From: PALSA-505 sp963702235
Lineage (GTDB): Bacteria > Actinomycetota > Actinomycetes > Streptosporangiales > Streptosporangiaceae
DNA length: 64,000 nucleotides
Reading direction: 5' to 3'
Assembly: GCA_963702235.1 (NCBI GenBank)
Contig: CAVPBZ010000013.1
Coordinates: forward strand, 558,001 to 622,000
A program made the position numbers and the translations under genes. Shown here piece after piece: positions 25,888 through 34,322 of the stretch (the first letter of the stretch is position 1; each line of letters opens with the position of its first letter). A model generated the notes under the pieces. It was given only the letters and a program-made list of their open reading frames with translations. It ran no database searches and had not been told where the DNA came from.

Positions 25888-27183
25888 CTAGTGCGCCTCG
25901 GTGATCATGCCGGCGCCGACCGTGGCGTTGGTGGTCTCGTCGATCAGGATGAGACCACCGGTCTGCCTGTTCCGGCCGTACGGGTCGTGGAAGAGCGGCT
26001 GGGTCATGCGCATGCTCACCCGGCCGATGTCGTTCAGCCCGAGCCGGTTCGCGGACTCGTCCCGGTGCAGGGTGTTCACGTCCAGCCGGTACTGCAGGTC
26101 GCGCACGATCGCCTTGACCGTCCGCGTGGTGTGCTTGACGATGACCCGCGATCCCGCGGCCAGATCCCGTCCCTCGGCCATCCAGCACACCATCGCCTCC
26201 ACGTCCTGTGACGACGAGGGCTGGTTATGCGGGCGGCAGATGAGATCCCCGCGGGAGATGTCAAGGTCGTCGGCCAGCACCAGGGTCACCGACATCGGCG
26301 GGAACGCCTCGGCCACCGGGCCCTTAGCGGTGTCGATGCGCTCGACCGTCGTGGTCAGCCCGGACGGCAGGTGCATCACCTCGTCGCCGGCCTTGAGCAC
26401 GCCGCCGGCCACCTGGCCGGCATAGCCCCGGTAGTCGTGCAGCGCCGGGTCGGTGGCCTGATGCGGGCGGATCACGTACTGGACCGGGAACCGCACGTCG
26501 ATCAAGTTGCGGTCGGACGCGATGTGCACGTGCTCGAGGTGGTGCAGCAGCGACGGCCCGTCGTACCACGGCATGTTCGGCGAGCGCTCCACCACGTTGT
26601 CACCGTGCAGAGCGGAGATCGGGATGAACGTCAGGTCGCTGATCTCCAGCTTGGTGCCGAAGGCGCTGAACTCATCGGCGATCCGCTCGAATGCCGCCGT
26701 GTCATAGTCAACGAGGTCCATCTTGTTCACGGCGAGCACCAGGTGCGGGACTCGCAGCAGCGTGGCCAGGAAGGCGTGCCGCCTGCTCTGCTCGGTGAGC
26801 CCGTGCCGCGCGTCCACCAGGACCACGGCCAGGTCGGCGGTTGACGCGCCGGTCACCATGTTCCGGGTGTACTGGATGTGCCCGGGCGTGTCCGCGATGA
26901 TGAACTTCCGCTTGGGCGTGGCGAAATAGCGGTAAGCCACGTCAATCGTGATTCCCTGCTCACGCTCGGCACGCAGGCCGTCCGTCAGCAGGGCGAGGTT
27001 GGTGTAGTTCTCGCCGCGGTCGCGGCTGGTTCGTTCAACCGACGCCAGCTGGTCCTCGAAGATCGCCTTCGAGTCGAAGAGCAGCCGCCCGATCAGCGTG
27101 CTCTTGCCATCGTCCACAGAGCCGGCCGTGGCAAAACGCAAAATGTCCATCTGCCGAGGATCCCCGATCGTCGCGATTTTCAC
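25888..27183 (-). CDS. cysN: Sulfate adenylyltransferase subunit 1 (CysN), GTPase
   Basis: EF-Tu-like GTPase subunit of ATP sulfurylase that drives APS formation by CysD. G motifs: P-loop GSVDDGKST, DTPGH, and NKMDLVD. Switch region EQGITIDVAYRYF is typical. 431 residues with no C-terminal APS-kinase domain, so a separate cysC is needed to make PAPS and is not in this window. Starts: GTG 27183 or ATG 27150 (MDILRFATAGSVDD matches the family start better). Oriented head-on to cysD with the LCP and DUF6542-like genes between them. A perfect 22-bp palindrome lies 17 bases upstream. Confidence 0.95.
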   Translation of the reverse strand: MKIATIGDPRQMDILRFATAGSVDDGKSTLIGRLLFDSKAIFEDQLASVERTSRDRGENYTNLALLTDGLRAEREQGITIDVAYRYFATPKRKFIIADTPGHIQYTRNMVTGASTADLAVVLVDARHGLTEQSRRHAFLATLLRVPHLVLAVNKMDLVDYDTAAFERIADEFSAFGTKLEISDLTFIPISALHGDNVVERSPNMPWYDGPSLLHHLEHVHIASDRNLIDVRFPVQYVIRPHQATDPALHDYRGYAGQVAGGVLKAGDEVMHLPSGLTTTVERIDTAKGPVAEAFPPMSVTLVLADDLDISRGDLICRPHNQPSSSQDVEAMVCWMAEGRDLAAGSRVIVKHTTRTVKAIVRDLQYRLDVNTLHRDESANRLGLNDIGRVSMRMTQPLFHDPYGRNRQTGGLILIDETTNATVGAGMITEAH

Positions 27184-27199
27184 ACCTGCAACGCTGCCT

Positions 27200-27221
27200 A
27201 ACGGTCACGGCCGTGACCGTT
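27200..27221. promoter_or_regulatory. Perfect 22-bp palindrome in the cysN/MFS divergent promoter
   Basis: The half-site AACGGTCACGG is followed immediately by its exact reverse complement. It sits 17 bases before the cysN GTG and about 190 bases before the MFS gene, between two divergent genes. A perfect dyad this long is most simply a dimeric repressor or activator site overlapping the cysN transcription or translation start. The regulator is not identifiable here. Confidence 0.65.
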
Positions 27222-27428
27222 CGCGGGGTAACTAAGACCCGCGCCTCGCCGGCGGACCCGTGACCAGCCTCATCCGCGCGAAGCGGTACGAGGCGCTGGG
27301 TCTACTCTACGTGGTCGGCAGGCAGTCTCGCCATCCTTCGGGCAACACCGGACGGATACGGCGCAGACACCCGGCGACGGACAAATCATTCACGTTGCGA
27401 AAATTTTCAGTGTGTGCAAAACTCACCC

Positions 27429-30068
27429 ATGACTGGTGGCACACGGGAGGGCCAGCAGGTCACGGTCATCTTCGTCGCGCTGATGCTCGCGGTCCTGCTG
27501 GCGGCGCTGGACCAGATGATCGTGTCCACCGCCCTGCCCACGATCGTCGGGGATCTCCATGGCGTGAACCACATGTCCTGGGTGATAACCGCTTACCTGC
27601 TGGCCTTCACCATCGGGCTGCCCGTCTACGGCAAGCTGGGCGACCTGTTCGGCCGCAAGGGACTGTTCATCTTCGCCATCGTCGTGTTCCTGGCGGGATC
27701 GGCGCTGGCCGGGCTGTCGCAGAACATGACCGAGCTGATCGCGTTCCGCGCGCTGCAGGGCGCAGGCGGCGGCGGGCTGATGATCGGCGCTCAGGCGATC
27801 ATCGGCGACATCGTCTCGCCGCGGGAGCGGGGCAAGTACATGGGCTACATCGGCGCCGTGTTCGGCGTCGCCACCGTGGCCGGGCCGCTGCTGGGCGGCT
27901 ACCTCACCGACGACGTCAGCTGGCGCTGGGTGTTCTACGTCAACATCCCGGTCGGCATCGTTGCCCTGCCCATCGTGATCTTCGCCCTCCGGCTGCCGGC
28001 GCACCGGGCCAAACGCAGCATCGATGTCCTCGGCATGACGCTGCTGGCCGCGGCGTCCGCCTGCATCGTGCTGTTCACGACGTGGGGCGGCACCCAGTAC
28101 CCGTGGCACTCACCGGTCATCATCGGGCTCGGCGCAGGCTTCGCCCTCCTCGCCGTGCTGTTCGGAATCGTCGAACGCTACGCGGCGGAGCCGGTGATGC
28201 CGCTGCGGCTGTTCCGCGGCAGCATCTTCAACGTCGCCGGGCTGATCGGGGTCGTCGTCGGCGTCGCCATGTTCGGAGCCGTCGCCTACATACCCACGTT
28301 CCTGCAGATGGTGGACCACGTCAGCGCGGCCACGTCCGGCCTGCTCATGCTGCCGTTCGTGGCCGGCCTGCTGGTGGCGTCGATCGGCTCGGGCCGCATC
28401 GTGAGCGCCACCGGCCGCTACAAGGTGTTCCCGATCGCGGGCACGGCGATCGCGGCCGCGGGCATGGGCCTGCTGTCCCTGATGAGCCTGCATTCCAGCA
28501 GGCTGGATAACGGCATCTACGTGGCCGTGCTCGGCGTCGGGGTCGGACTGGCGATGCAGATCCTGGTGCTGGCCGTGCAGAACGACGCGGCCCCGGGGGA
28601 CCTGGGCACGGCAACAGCCGCGACCAACTACTTCCGCCAGCTGGGCGGCTCGCTGGGCAGCGGCATCGTCGGCTCGCTGTTCGCCAGCAGGCTGGCGAGC
28701 AAGCTCAGTCATCTCGGGCCGGCCGCGGCCCGGGCGAAAGCGCCGGGCATCGCGGTCCTGACGCCGCAGGCGCTCAGCCGGATGCCGCCCGCCCTGCGGC
28801 AGGCGTTCGTCACGGCCTACGCGGACGCGCTGCCGCCTATCTTCCGGTACCTGGTGCCGGTGCTCGGCGCCGGTTTCGTGCTGTCCTTCTTCCTGGCCGA
28901 AAAGGGTCTCCGCACCACCACCGGATTCGACATGGCCGGCGACGCGAGCCGGGCCACGCCGGACCCGCAGCCGGCCGCCATGGCCATGGCGGCCGCGCCC
29001 GGCCCGGAGCGGCAACTGGTCGCGGCTGCCGCGCACGCGAACGCTCAGCCCGTTGTCCCGTCCGGCCGGGGCAGCGGTCAGGCCGGCCTGGGTCCAGCGA
29101 TCCCCGGCCAGGCCGCAGGTGCCGCTCCGCCGGTCCCGGGTCAGGCCGCCGGTCCCGCTGGGCCGGTCCCGGGTCAGGCCGCCGGGCAGGGCCCGGCCAG
29201 CCCTGGTCAGGCCCCCGGTCCCGCAGTTCAGGTGCCGAGCCAGGGCACCGGGCCCGGCGGGCGGGGGATGCCGCTGGCGGCGGGTGCTGATGCTCCCGTC
29301 ACGGGAGGGCCGCCGGTCCGCGGCCACGTCCGGCGAGCCGATGGCGCACCCGTCCGCGGCGCCACGATGACGCTGATCGATCGCGGCGGGCGTCAGGCCG
29401 GCCGCGGCCGCAGCGAGGCTGACGGCTCGTACCGGCTGCAGACGCCCGGGGCCGGCACCTACACGCTGGTCGCCGTGGCCAGCTCGTACCGCCCGCACGC
29501 GTCCATGGTCACGGTCGGCGGCCAGCCTGCCGACCTCGACGTCGTGCTGGCCGGAGCCAGCAGCCTGACCGGGACGGTCCGAACGGCCGGCTCAGGCACG
29601 CCGGTGCCGGGCGCGGCCGCGAGCCTGGCCGACGGCGCAGGCGAGATCGTGGCCGCGGGCAGCACGGACGAGACCGGCCGTTACGTTCTCGCCGACCTGG
29701 CCGCGGGCAGCTACACGCTCGCGGTGAGCGCGCCGCCCTGCCAGCCGGTCGCGCTGCCGGTCATCATCGGCGCGGACAGCCACCCGACACAGGATGCGGA
29801 ACTGGCCTGCGGAGGCCGGCTGGAGGGCGCGGCCCGGACGCCCCTGGGCGTGGCGGTCCCCGACGCCCGGGTCACCGTGCTCGATGCCGCGGGCAACGTG
29901 ACGGCGATGACCACGACCGGGGCGGACGGAACGTACTCGGTCGAGCACCTGGCGGCCGGCGAGTACACGGTGGTCGCGGCCGGCTACCCGCCCGCCGCCA
30001 GCACTCTGCGGCTCTCGCCGGGGCAGTCGCTCGCTCACGATGTGCGGCTCGGCCACCCGGAAGCGTGA
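27429..30068 (+). CDS. DHA2/EmrB-type MFS transporter fused to three carboxypeptidase-regulatory-like domains
   Basis: Residues ~1-505 form a 14-TM drug:proton-antiporter-2 transporter: ALDQMIVSTALPTIVGDLHG, motif A GKLGDLFGRKG, FRALQGAGGGGLMIGAQAII, motif C GAVFGVATVAGPLLGGYLT. A Pro/Gly/Gln linker with PGQAAG repeats (~545-625) leads to three ~80-residue beta-sandwich repeats (VRGHVRRADGAPVRGATMTL; LTGTVRTAGSGTPVPGA; LEGAARTPLGVAVPDARVTV), each with a GSYRL/GRYVL/GTYSV-type strand. Usual members are about 480-530 residues, so the ~380-residue extension is the odd part. ATG 27429 chosen; GTG 27414 possible. Neither has a clear Shine-Dalgarno. The substrate could be a lipid-linked or small molecule; unknown. 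Confidence 0.9.
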   Translation: MTGGTREGQQVTVIFVALMLAVLLAALDQMIVSTALPTIVGDLHGVNHMSWVITAYLLAFTIGLPVYGKLGDLFGRKGLFIFAIVVFLAGSALAGLSQNMTELIAFRALQGAGGGGLMIGAQAIIGDIVSPRERGKYMGYIGAVFGVATVAGPLLGGYLTDDVSWRWVFYVNIPVGIVALPIVIFALRLPAHRAKRSIDVLGMTLLAAASACIVLFTTWGGTQYPWHSPVIIGLGAGFALLAVLFGIVERYAAEPVMPLRLFRGSIFNVAGLIGVVVGVAMFGAVAYIPTFLQMVDHVSAATSGLLMLPFVAGLLVASIGSGRIVSATGRYKVFPIAGTAIAAAGMGLLSLMSLHSSRLDNGIYVAVLGVGVGLAMQILVLAVQNDAAPGDLGTATAATNYFRQLGGSLGSGIVGSLFASRLASKLSHLGPAAARAKAPGIAVLTPQALSRMPPALRQAFVTAYADALPPIFRYLVPVLGAGFVLSFFLAEKGLRTTTGFDMAGDASRATPDPQPAAMAMAAAPGPERQLVAAAAHANAQPVVPSGRGSGQAGLGPAIPGQAAGAAPPVPGQAAGPAGPVPGQAAGQGPASPGQAPGPAVQVPSQGTGPGGRGMPLAAGADAPVTGGPPVRGHVRRADGAPVRGATMTLIDRGGRQAGRGRSEADGSYRLQTPGAGTYTLVAVASSYRPHASMVTVGGQPADLDVVLAGASSLTGTVRTAGSGTPVPGAAASLADGAGEIVAAGSTDETGRYVLADLAAGSYTLAVSAPPCQPVALPVIIGADSHPTQDAELACGGRLEGAARTPLGVAVPDARVTVLDAAGNVTAMTTTGADGTYSVEHLAAGEYTVVAAGYPPAASTLRLSPGQSLAHDVRLGHPEA
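29095..29255 (+). repeat. PGQAAG-type coding repeat in the MFS linker
   Basis: Five or so near-repeats of a 24-36 base unit encode variants of PGQAAGP between the transporter and the beta-sandwich repeats. The unit CCCGGGTCAGGCC recurs. It forms a flexible Pro/Gly/Gln spacer and a likely site of length variation. Confidence 0.65.
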
Positions 30069-30168
30069 CCATGATCACGAGGTACCTGCCGGCGCGGCCC
30101 GGCGGAACGAGCTGTCGGTCATCCGCAGGCGCTGACCGGAGCGGATGACACAGCCCGGGGGGCGCGGC

Positions 30169-31527
30169 TTACGTATAGGGGAGGAAGCAGATCCCGGAAT
30201 GGCCGCTGACGCCGCCGCACTGGTCGGAGTTAAAGCGGTTGCTGCTGGCGATCCACATCCCCGCGCTGGTGATCAGCATGTCGTCCGCGTTCGCCTTGGA
30301 CATGCTATACACCGGCGTTCCGCCGGAGGTTTCCAGCGTTCCGTTGCCCGGCTGCAGCCCCTGCAGGCCGGGATCGGCGATCGCGCCGGGCCCGGCAAAG
30401 TTGCAGCCATCCGGGTTCTCCGCCCAGCGCTGGTGGCCGCCGGCGTACACGGCACCATTATCCGCGGCCACGCCCAGATACGAGTCGCAGCCGCTGTACT
30501 CAACCCAGCTATGGCTCACGGAACGCTGGGCGGCAGAGAACGCCGCCACGGCGTCGCACAGCCCGTACAGCGGGTAGGTCCCCTTTGTCCAGTTGTCGGG
30601 ATGGACACCGGTGTCGGCGACGTAGACGGTCGAGTCGTCAGGCGACCAGGCCGCGGCGCGCACGTAGAAGGCCTCCTTGCTCGCGCAGTGCTGGCTGAAC
30701 TCCGGCGAGGTCCACCCGGTGACCTTAGCCTCGGAGCCGCCCAGGTTCACCATGAAGATCTGCTGCCTCGCCTGGCCGCCAGCCGAGGTGAAGTCACCCT
30801 CGACCAGCAGCAGGTTCCCGGTGTGGCTGATCTGCTGGTTGTAGACCTGGGGAACAGTGCCCACCTGGCCGGAGACGCGCAGCCGGAGGAAGCCGTCGTC
30901 CTTGCCGGTGGATGGATTCAGGCTCATGTAGCGGTAGCGCAGGTTGCCGTTGATCGAGGTGAAGGCGCCGCCGGCCAGCACATGCCCGCCGAAACCGAAC
31001 AGCGTATCGACCTCGCCGTTGGCGTCATGCCCGAAGCCCGGCACCACCGCACCCGTCGAGGTGCTGACCTCGGCTATGTTCCTCGCCTTGGTGCCGTGCA
31101 CGGAGGTGAATTTCCCGCCCAGATAGGCATCCGAGCAGCCCCGGTGCTTGGTAAAGGTGATCGAGTTGACCGTGCCGTTGACGTCCACGTTCAGCCCGGA
31201 CACCGCGTACGGCGCGGTCGCGCCGAAGCTGAACACGTTGTTCCTGGCGTACGTGCTGCCGCCCTGGCTGATGGAGGTGAAGGTGCCGACCGCGTACATC
31301 ATGCCGCCGCACTTCACCAGCTGGCGGACATTCTCCGTGCCGCTCGTCTTGACCAGCTGGGGCGTGCCGCTCGCGGGCGTCGGGGACACCGGTCCTGTGC
31401 TCGCGGCCGGTGGCGCGTCCGCGGGCCGGGCGAGCGCGGGGGAGGCGACCCCGCCCGCTCCGGCCGCAAGCGCGACGGCGATCATGCCGGCCCGAGTAGT
31501 GAGCCGCCGGGAGCTGAGAGAGCGCAT
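30169..31527 (-). CDS. Secreted beta-propeller-like protein A
   Basis: 452 residues with a signal peptide (MRSLSSRRLTTRAGMIAVAL, then AAGAGG and Ala-rich cleavage region). The body carries repeated blades of the form YxGGxFTSxxG: AVGTFTSISQGG, LGGKFTSVHGTKARNIAEV, LAGGAFTSINGNLRYRYMSL, VEGDFTSAGGQARQQIFMV, AGGHQRWAENPDGCN. This is similar to delta-60/PQQ-type propeller repeats. A strong GGAGGAG precedes the ATG. It is a paralogue of the proteins at 34323-35765 and 54222-56555. No catalytic residues are recognised. Extracellular structural or binding role is inferred. Confidence 0.82.
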   Translation of the reverse strand: MRSLSSRRLTTRAGMIAVALAAGAGGVASPALARPADAPPAASTGPVSPTPASGTPQLVKTSGTENVRQLVKCGGMMYAVGTFTSISQGGSTYARNNVFSFGATAPYAVSGLNVDVNGTVNSITFTKHRGCSDAYLGGKFTSVHGTKARNIAEVSTSTGAVVPGFGHDANGEVDTLFGFGGHVLAGGAFTSINGNLRYRYMSLNPSTGKDDGFLRLRVSGQVGTVPQVYNQQISHTGNLLLVEGDFTSAGGQARQQIFMVNLGGSEAKVTGWTSPEFSQHCASKEAFYVRAAAWSPDDSTVYVADTGVHPDNWTKGTYPLYGLCDAVAAFSAAQRSVSHSWVEYSGCDSYLGVAADNGAVYAGGHQRWAENPDGCNFAGPGAIADPGLQGLQPGNGTLETSGGTPVYSMSKANADDMLITSAGMWIASSNRFNSDQCGGVSGHSGICFLPYT

Positions 31528-31832
31528 GATCTCCTCCTGCAGTGAACTCGGCGATGCGTGCGCGCAAGCCGGTGACACCTGCGCGGCGTGCCCGCCGCCC
31601 GCAGCGGGGGGAGCATTCCCGCGACGCGGTGGCGCTTCACGGTGACGCCCACGCTAGACGCCGGAGCCTAGCCCTTGAACGATATTGCCGCAATCACATC
31701 CGCGTACTGTGATATCGCGGACACCTGGGGTCCCGCGGGAAACGCGGCGATGCGGCCGTTCAGGCCGGGCCGCCGCCGCAACCCGGCGGCGGCCACGGTG
31801 CCCGCCGCCGGCGGCCCTGCCGGCCCTGCCGG
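31528..31832. other. 305-base gap between propeller A and the phosphoesterase
   Basis: No gene seen. It contains the promoter area of propeller A on the minus strand (an AT-richer patch, GATATTGCCGCAATCACATC, at about 31680-31700) and a strong hairpin at 31768-31794 that probably ends the phosphoesterase transcript. Confidence 0.45.
31768..31794 (-). terminator. Hairpin terminator downstream of the phosphoesterase
   Basis: The arms GGCCGCCGCCG and CGGCGGCGGCC are exact complements, giving an 11-bp stem with a 5-base loop. It lies 39-65 bases past the phosphoesterase stop on the minus strand. There is no U-tract, as is common for actinobacterial terminators. Confidence 0.6.
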
Positions 31833-34002
31833 TCAGCCCCCGTCGTACGAATACGGGTCGGTGTCCGGCTTTGGCGCCACGATGGTGGAGCGGGCAACGT
31901 GCGTCCCGGCGGCGGTGACCGTGAGGCCCCGGTAGACCCCCGGGGTCGCGGGGATGCTCCATGTATCAGTGCCGTCGGTCGCGTAGAAGGCGTAGCCATG
32001 GCTGCCTGTCGGCAGCGTCATGCTCGCCGAGTAGGTCGCCCCGCTCGCCGCGCTGCCCGATACGTAGGTGAGCGGATGAGACTTCCCGTCGACAACTACA
32101 TCCACCTGCGTAGGCAGAGCCGGACCGTAATACACGGTGGAGAAGGTAAACGACGTGGACGTGGTGCCGGAAGTCGGGCTCACGTTCGGGTTTTGCAGGA
32201 CAATCGGAGTGACCGAGAAGATGTACTCCTGGATATCCTGCACCCCGCTCCCGTCGCTGAACTTAAACTGGAAGTAATGATCTCCCTCGCTCAGCGAGGA
32301 CGTCGTGTACTGATAGGTTACGCCGGTGCTGGGCGTGCCCTTTATGGCAATCATCTGATGGGCCTTGCCGTCAATAAGGACATCAGCAAGCGTGGCCGCC
32401 TTACCTGCCGGTGAAACATATTTCACGTGGATAGTGAACGGCTTGCCGAGCTGCCCGGTACCGCTTATATTGCCGGCTGAGTTGGCGGTGATGCCGGTCA
32501 AGTCGAAGGGAGCCAGTATCGGGCCGTCGTACGACACATTGTTGTACGGCATCCGGCAGGTACTCGTCCCGTCGCTGAAATCGAAGTAATAATTCTGCGG
32601 ACCAGGAGCCAGGGTGGTCGTTGCCTGGTAGATAATCAGATTCTTCCGCAGGACCTTGGTGGCGGTCATGGTAATTGGCTTGCCGTCTACTACCACATTG
32701 TGCACGGTCGGTGTGGCGCTGTTTTCGTAGACGACCGTGTACGTGAACTTGGTGTTCGGACCGCCCGCCGCAGGCGAGACGGTAGTGTCTAGCCCGATGG
32801 CCGCAGCTTTACCCACGTCATGAGGGGACTGGAGCACCGTCGGATAGGACAGTATCGGCTCGATCAGGGTGCTGTTGGGCGGGTGACCGGGATTGCTGAA
32901 GTCGAAGTAGTCCATGAGATTCCGACGTACTAGCTAGCGAGTCACGGGCGCCCAGGCTGGGCAAGCCGAAGTTTTCCTCGATGAACTTGTCGAAGGAGGC
33001 AAACTCGCCCTGCTGGGTGGAGATATAGCCCGGCTTGGCCCAGGGGGATATCACCAGGAGCGGCACCCTGGGCCCCAGTCCCCTGCCGTCCACCTGGGGC
33101 GGCGGAATGTGATCGTAAAAGCCCCCGAAGTCATCCCAGGTGACGAAAATGGCGGTTGAGGACCATTCCGGGCTATTCATGATCCCGTTCACGATCGAGG
33201 CGACGAAGTTCTCGGCCGGCTGGATCGGCTGCGGCGGGTGGTCAGAGTCCTGGTCCTGGGTGGGCGTGACGAAGCTGACCGCGGGCAATTGGCTGTTCTG
33301 CGCGTCGGTGATGATCTGCGTCGAAGAGATTTTCGGTGTATTGCTGATCGGCCGAATGAACTGCGTGGGGTTCCAGATGTATGTTGTGCCGTAGAACTTC
33401 CAGGAGAGGCCGGCCTTGGTCAGCTCCTGAGGTATGGAGTTGATGTTGTAACAGGGCGGCCCGTATGATTCGCTGCCGCCCGTGGCCCGGTCGAGTACCA
33501 GCTGGTTCAGCGGGGAATGACAGCCGGTTACGTGCGTCGTCGCGAAGTCACCGCCAGTCTGGGCAGCCACCATGGCGATATGATTCGGCGTGCTGCTGGT
33601 CGCGGCGTCGGTGAAGAAGTTCACACCCAGGCCGTATTGCTTGGCGTAGGCCCAGTAGGTGGGAATGTCCTGCTTCTTATACTGGACTTTGCCGAGCGGG
33701 TCGAATTTGTCCATCTTGCCGCCATCCATGGCGGCTATGGCCCGAGGTCCGGAGTGGGTCATATCATGCGGCAGCGGATTGGCGGCCTGTGGCTCGGTGA
33801 TTCCCCATTTCGTGCCGGCGACGCCAGGGAAGTCCCCGAAATAGTTGTCCAGCGTGTGATTCTCCTCCATGATGACCACGACATGCTGGATCGGGCTGGC
33901 CTGAGCGCGGGCCGCCTTGGGCTTATTAATGACCGCAACCGCACACACAAGAACAGGCAAAATGATGAAAGCAAGTATTCTCCGCCAATTTTGCTTTCGC
34001 AT
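31833..34002 (-). CDS. Secreted phosphoesterase (acid phosphatase/phospholipase C family) with Ig-like repeats, frameshifted
   Basis: Signal peptide at the N-terminus (RILAFIILPVLVCAVAVI). The catalytic domain (~1-360) has HVVVIMEENHTLDNYFGDFP, SSTPNHIAMVAAQTGG, WDDFGGFYDHIPPP and GPRVPLLVISPWAKPGY, matching the phosphoesterase family that includes phospholipase C and acid phosphatase. The first frame derails after LGARDSLASTS near 32920. The family's next segment, MDYFDFSNPGHPPNSTL, continues in another frame from 32915 to 31833 and leads into three ~100-residue Ig-like repeats (IDGKAHQMIAIKG; VDGKSHPLTYVSG). Read through, the protein is about 720 residues. GC content is visibly lower than in neighbours, about 53 percent in a sampled 60-base line, suggesting transfer. 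GGGAAGG precedes the ATG. Confidence 0.82.
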
Positions 34003-34322
34003 GACCCTTCCCTGGAAAACTTATGGCCGACCCCGAAAGAAATTCCCAAGAAACCGCCAGCGTAGCCAAGATCGCGTTGCCCTGTCAATGAGCACCAGCC
34101 GCGCCGGAGCGGCCGGACTTTCGTGCCGCATCGTCGGCAATGCCTGCCCGGGCGGCGCCGGCGGACCGCGGCCGAGCGTGTCCGCTCGGCGTCAGCGGGG
34201 GGCGTGTGGCAGCCAGGAATTCCCGGCAGGTGTGAACCCCGTGCCCGAGAACGGCGTCTAGGTTTAGGGGATCCCGGTAGGATCGCTCCACCGCGGGGGA
34301 AATCGCCGGACGGGGAGACGTC
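34003..34322. other. 320-base divergent gap between phosphoesterase and propeller B
   Basis: No gene seen. The first ~70 bases next to the phosphoesterase are AT-rich (GGAAAACTTATGG and GAAAGAAATTCCC), suiting its promoter. The other side returns to high GC and ends with GGGGAGA before the propeller B ATG. Divergent promoters are expected; no dyad operator stands out. Confidence 0.4.

Noticed and set aside
28110..29498. Antisense open frame over the MFS C-terminal half.
   Set aside because: Composition artefact; the sense frame shows TM helices and repeat domains.
32916..32926. Programmed ribosomal frameshift in the phosphoesterase.
   Set aside because: No slippery heptamer or downstream pseudoknot is evident, and other genes show similar unexplained indels.
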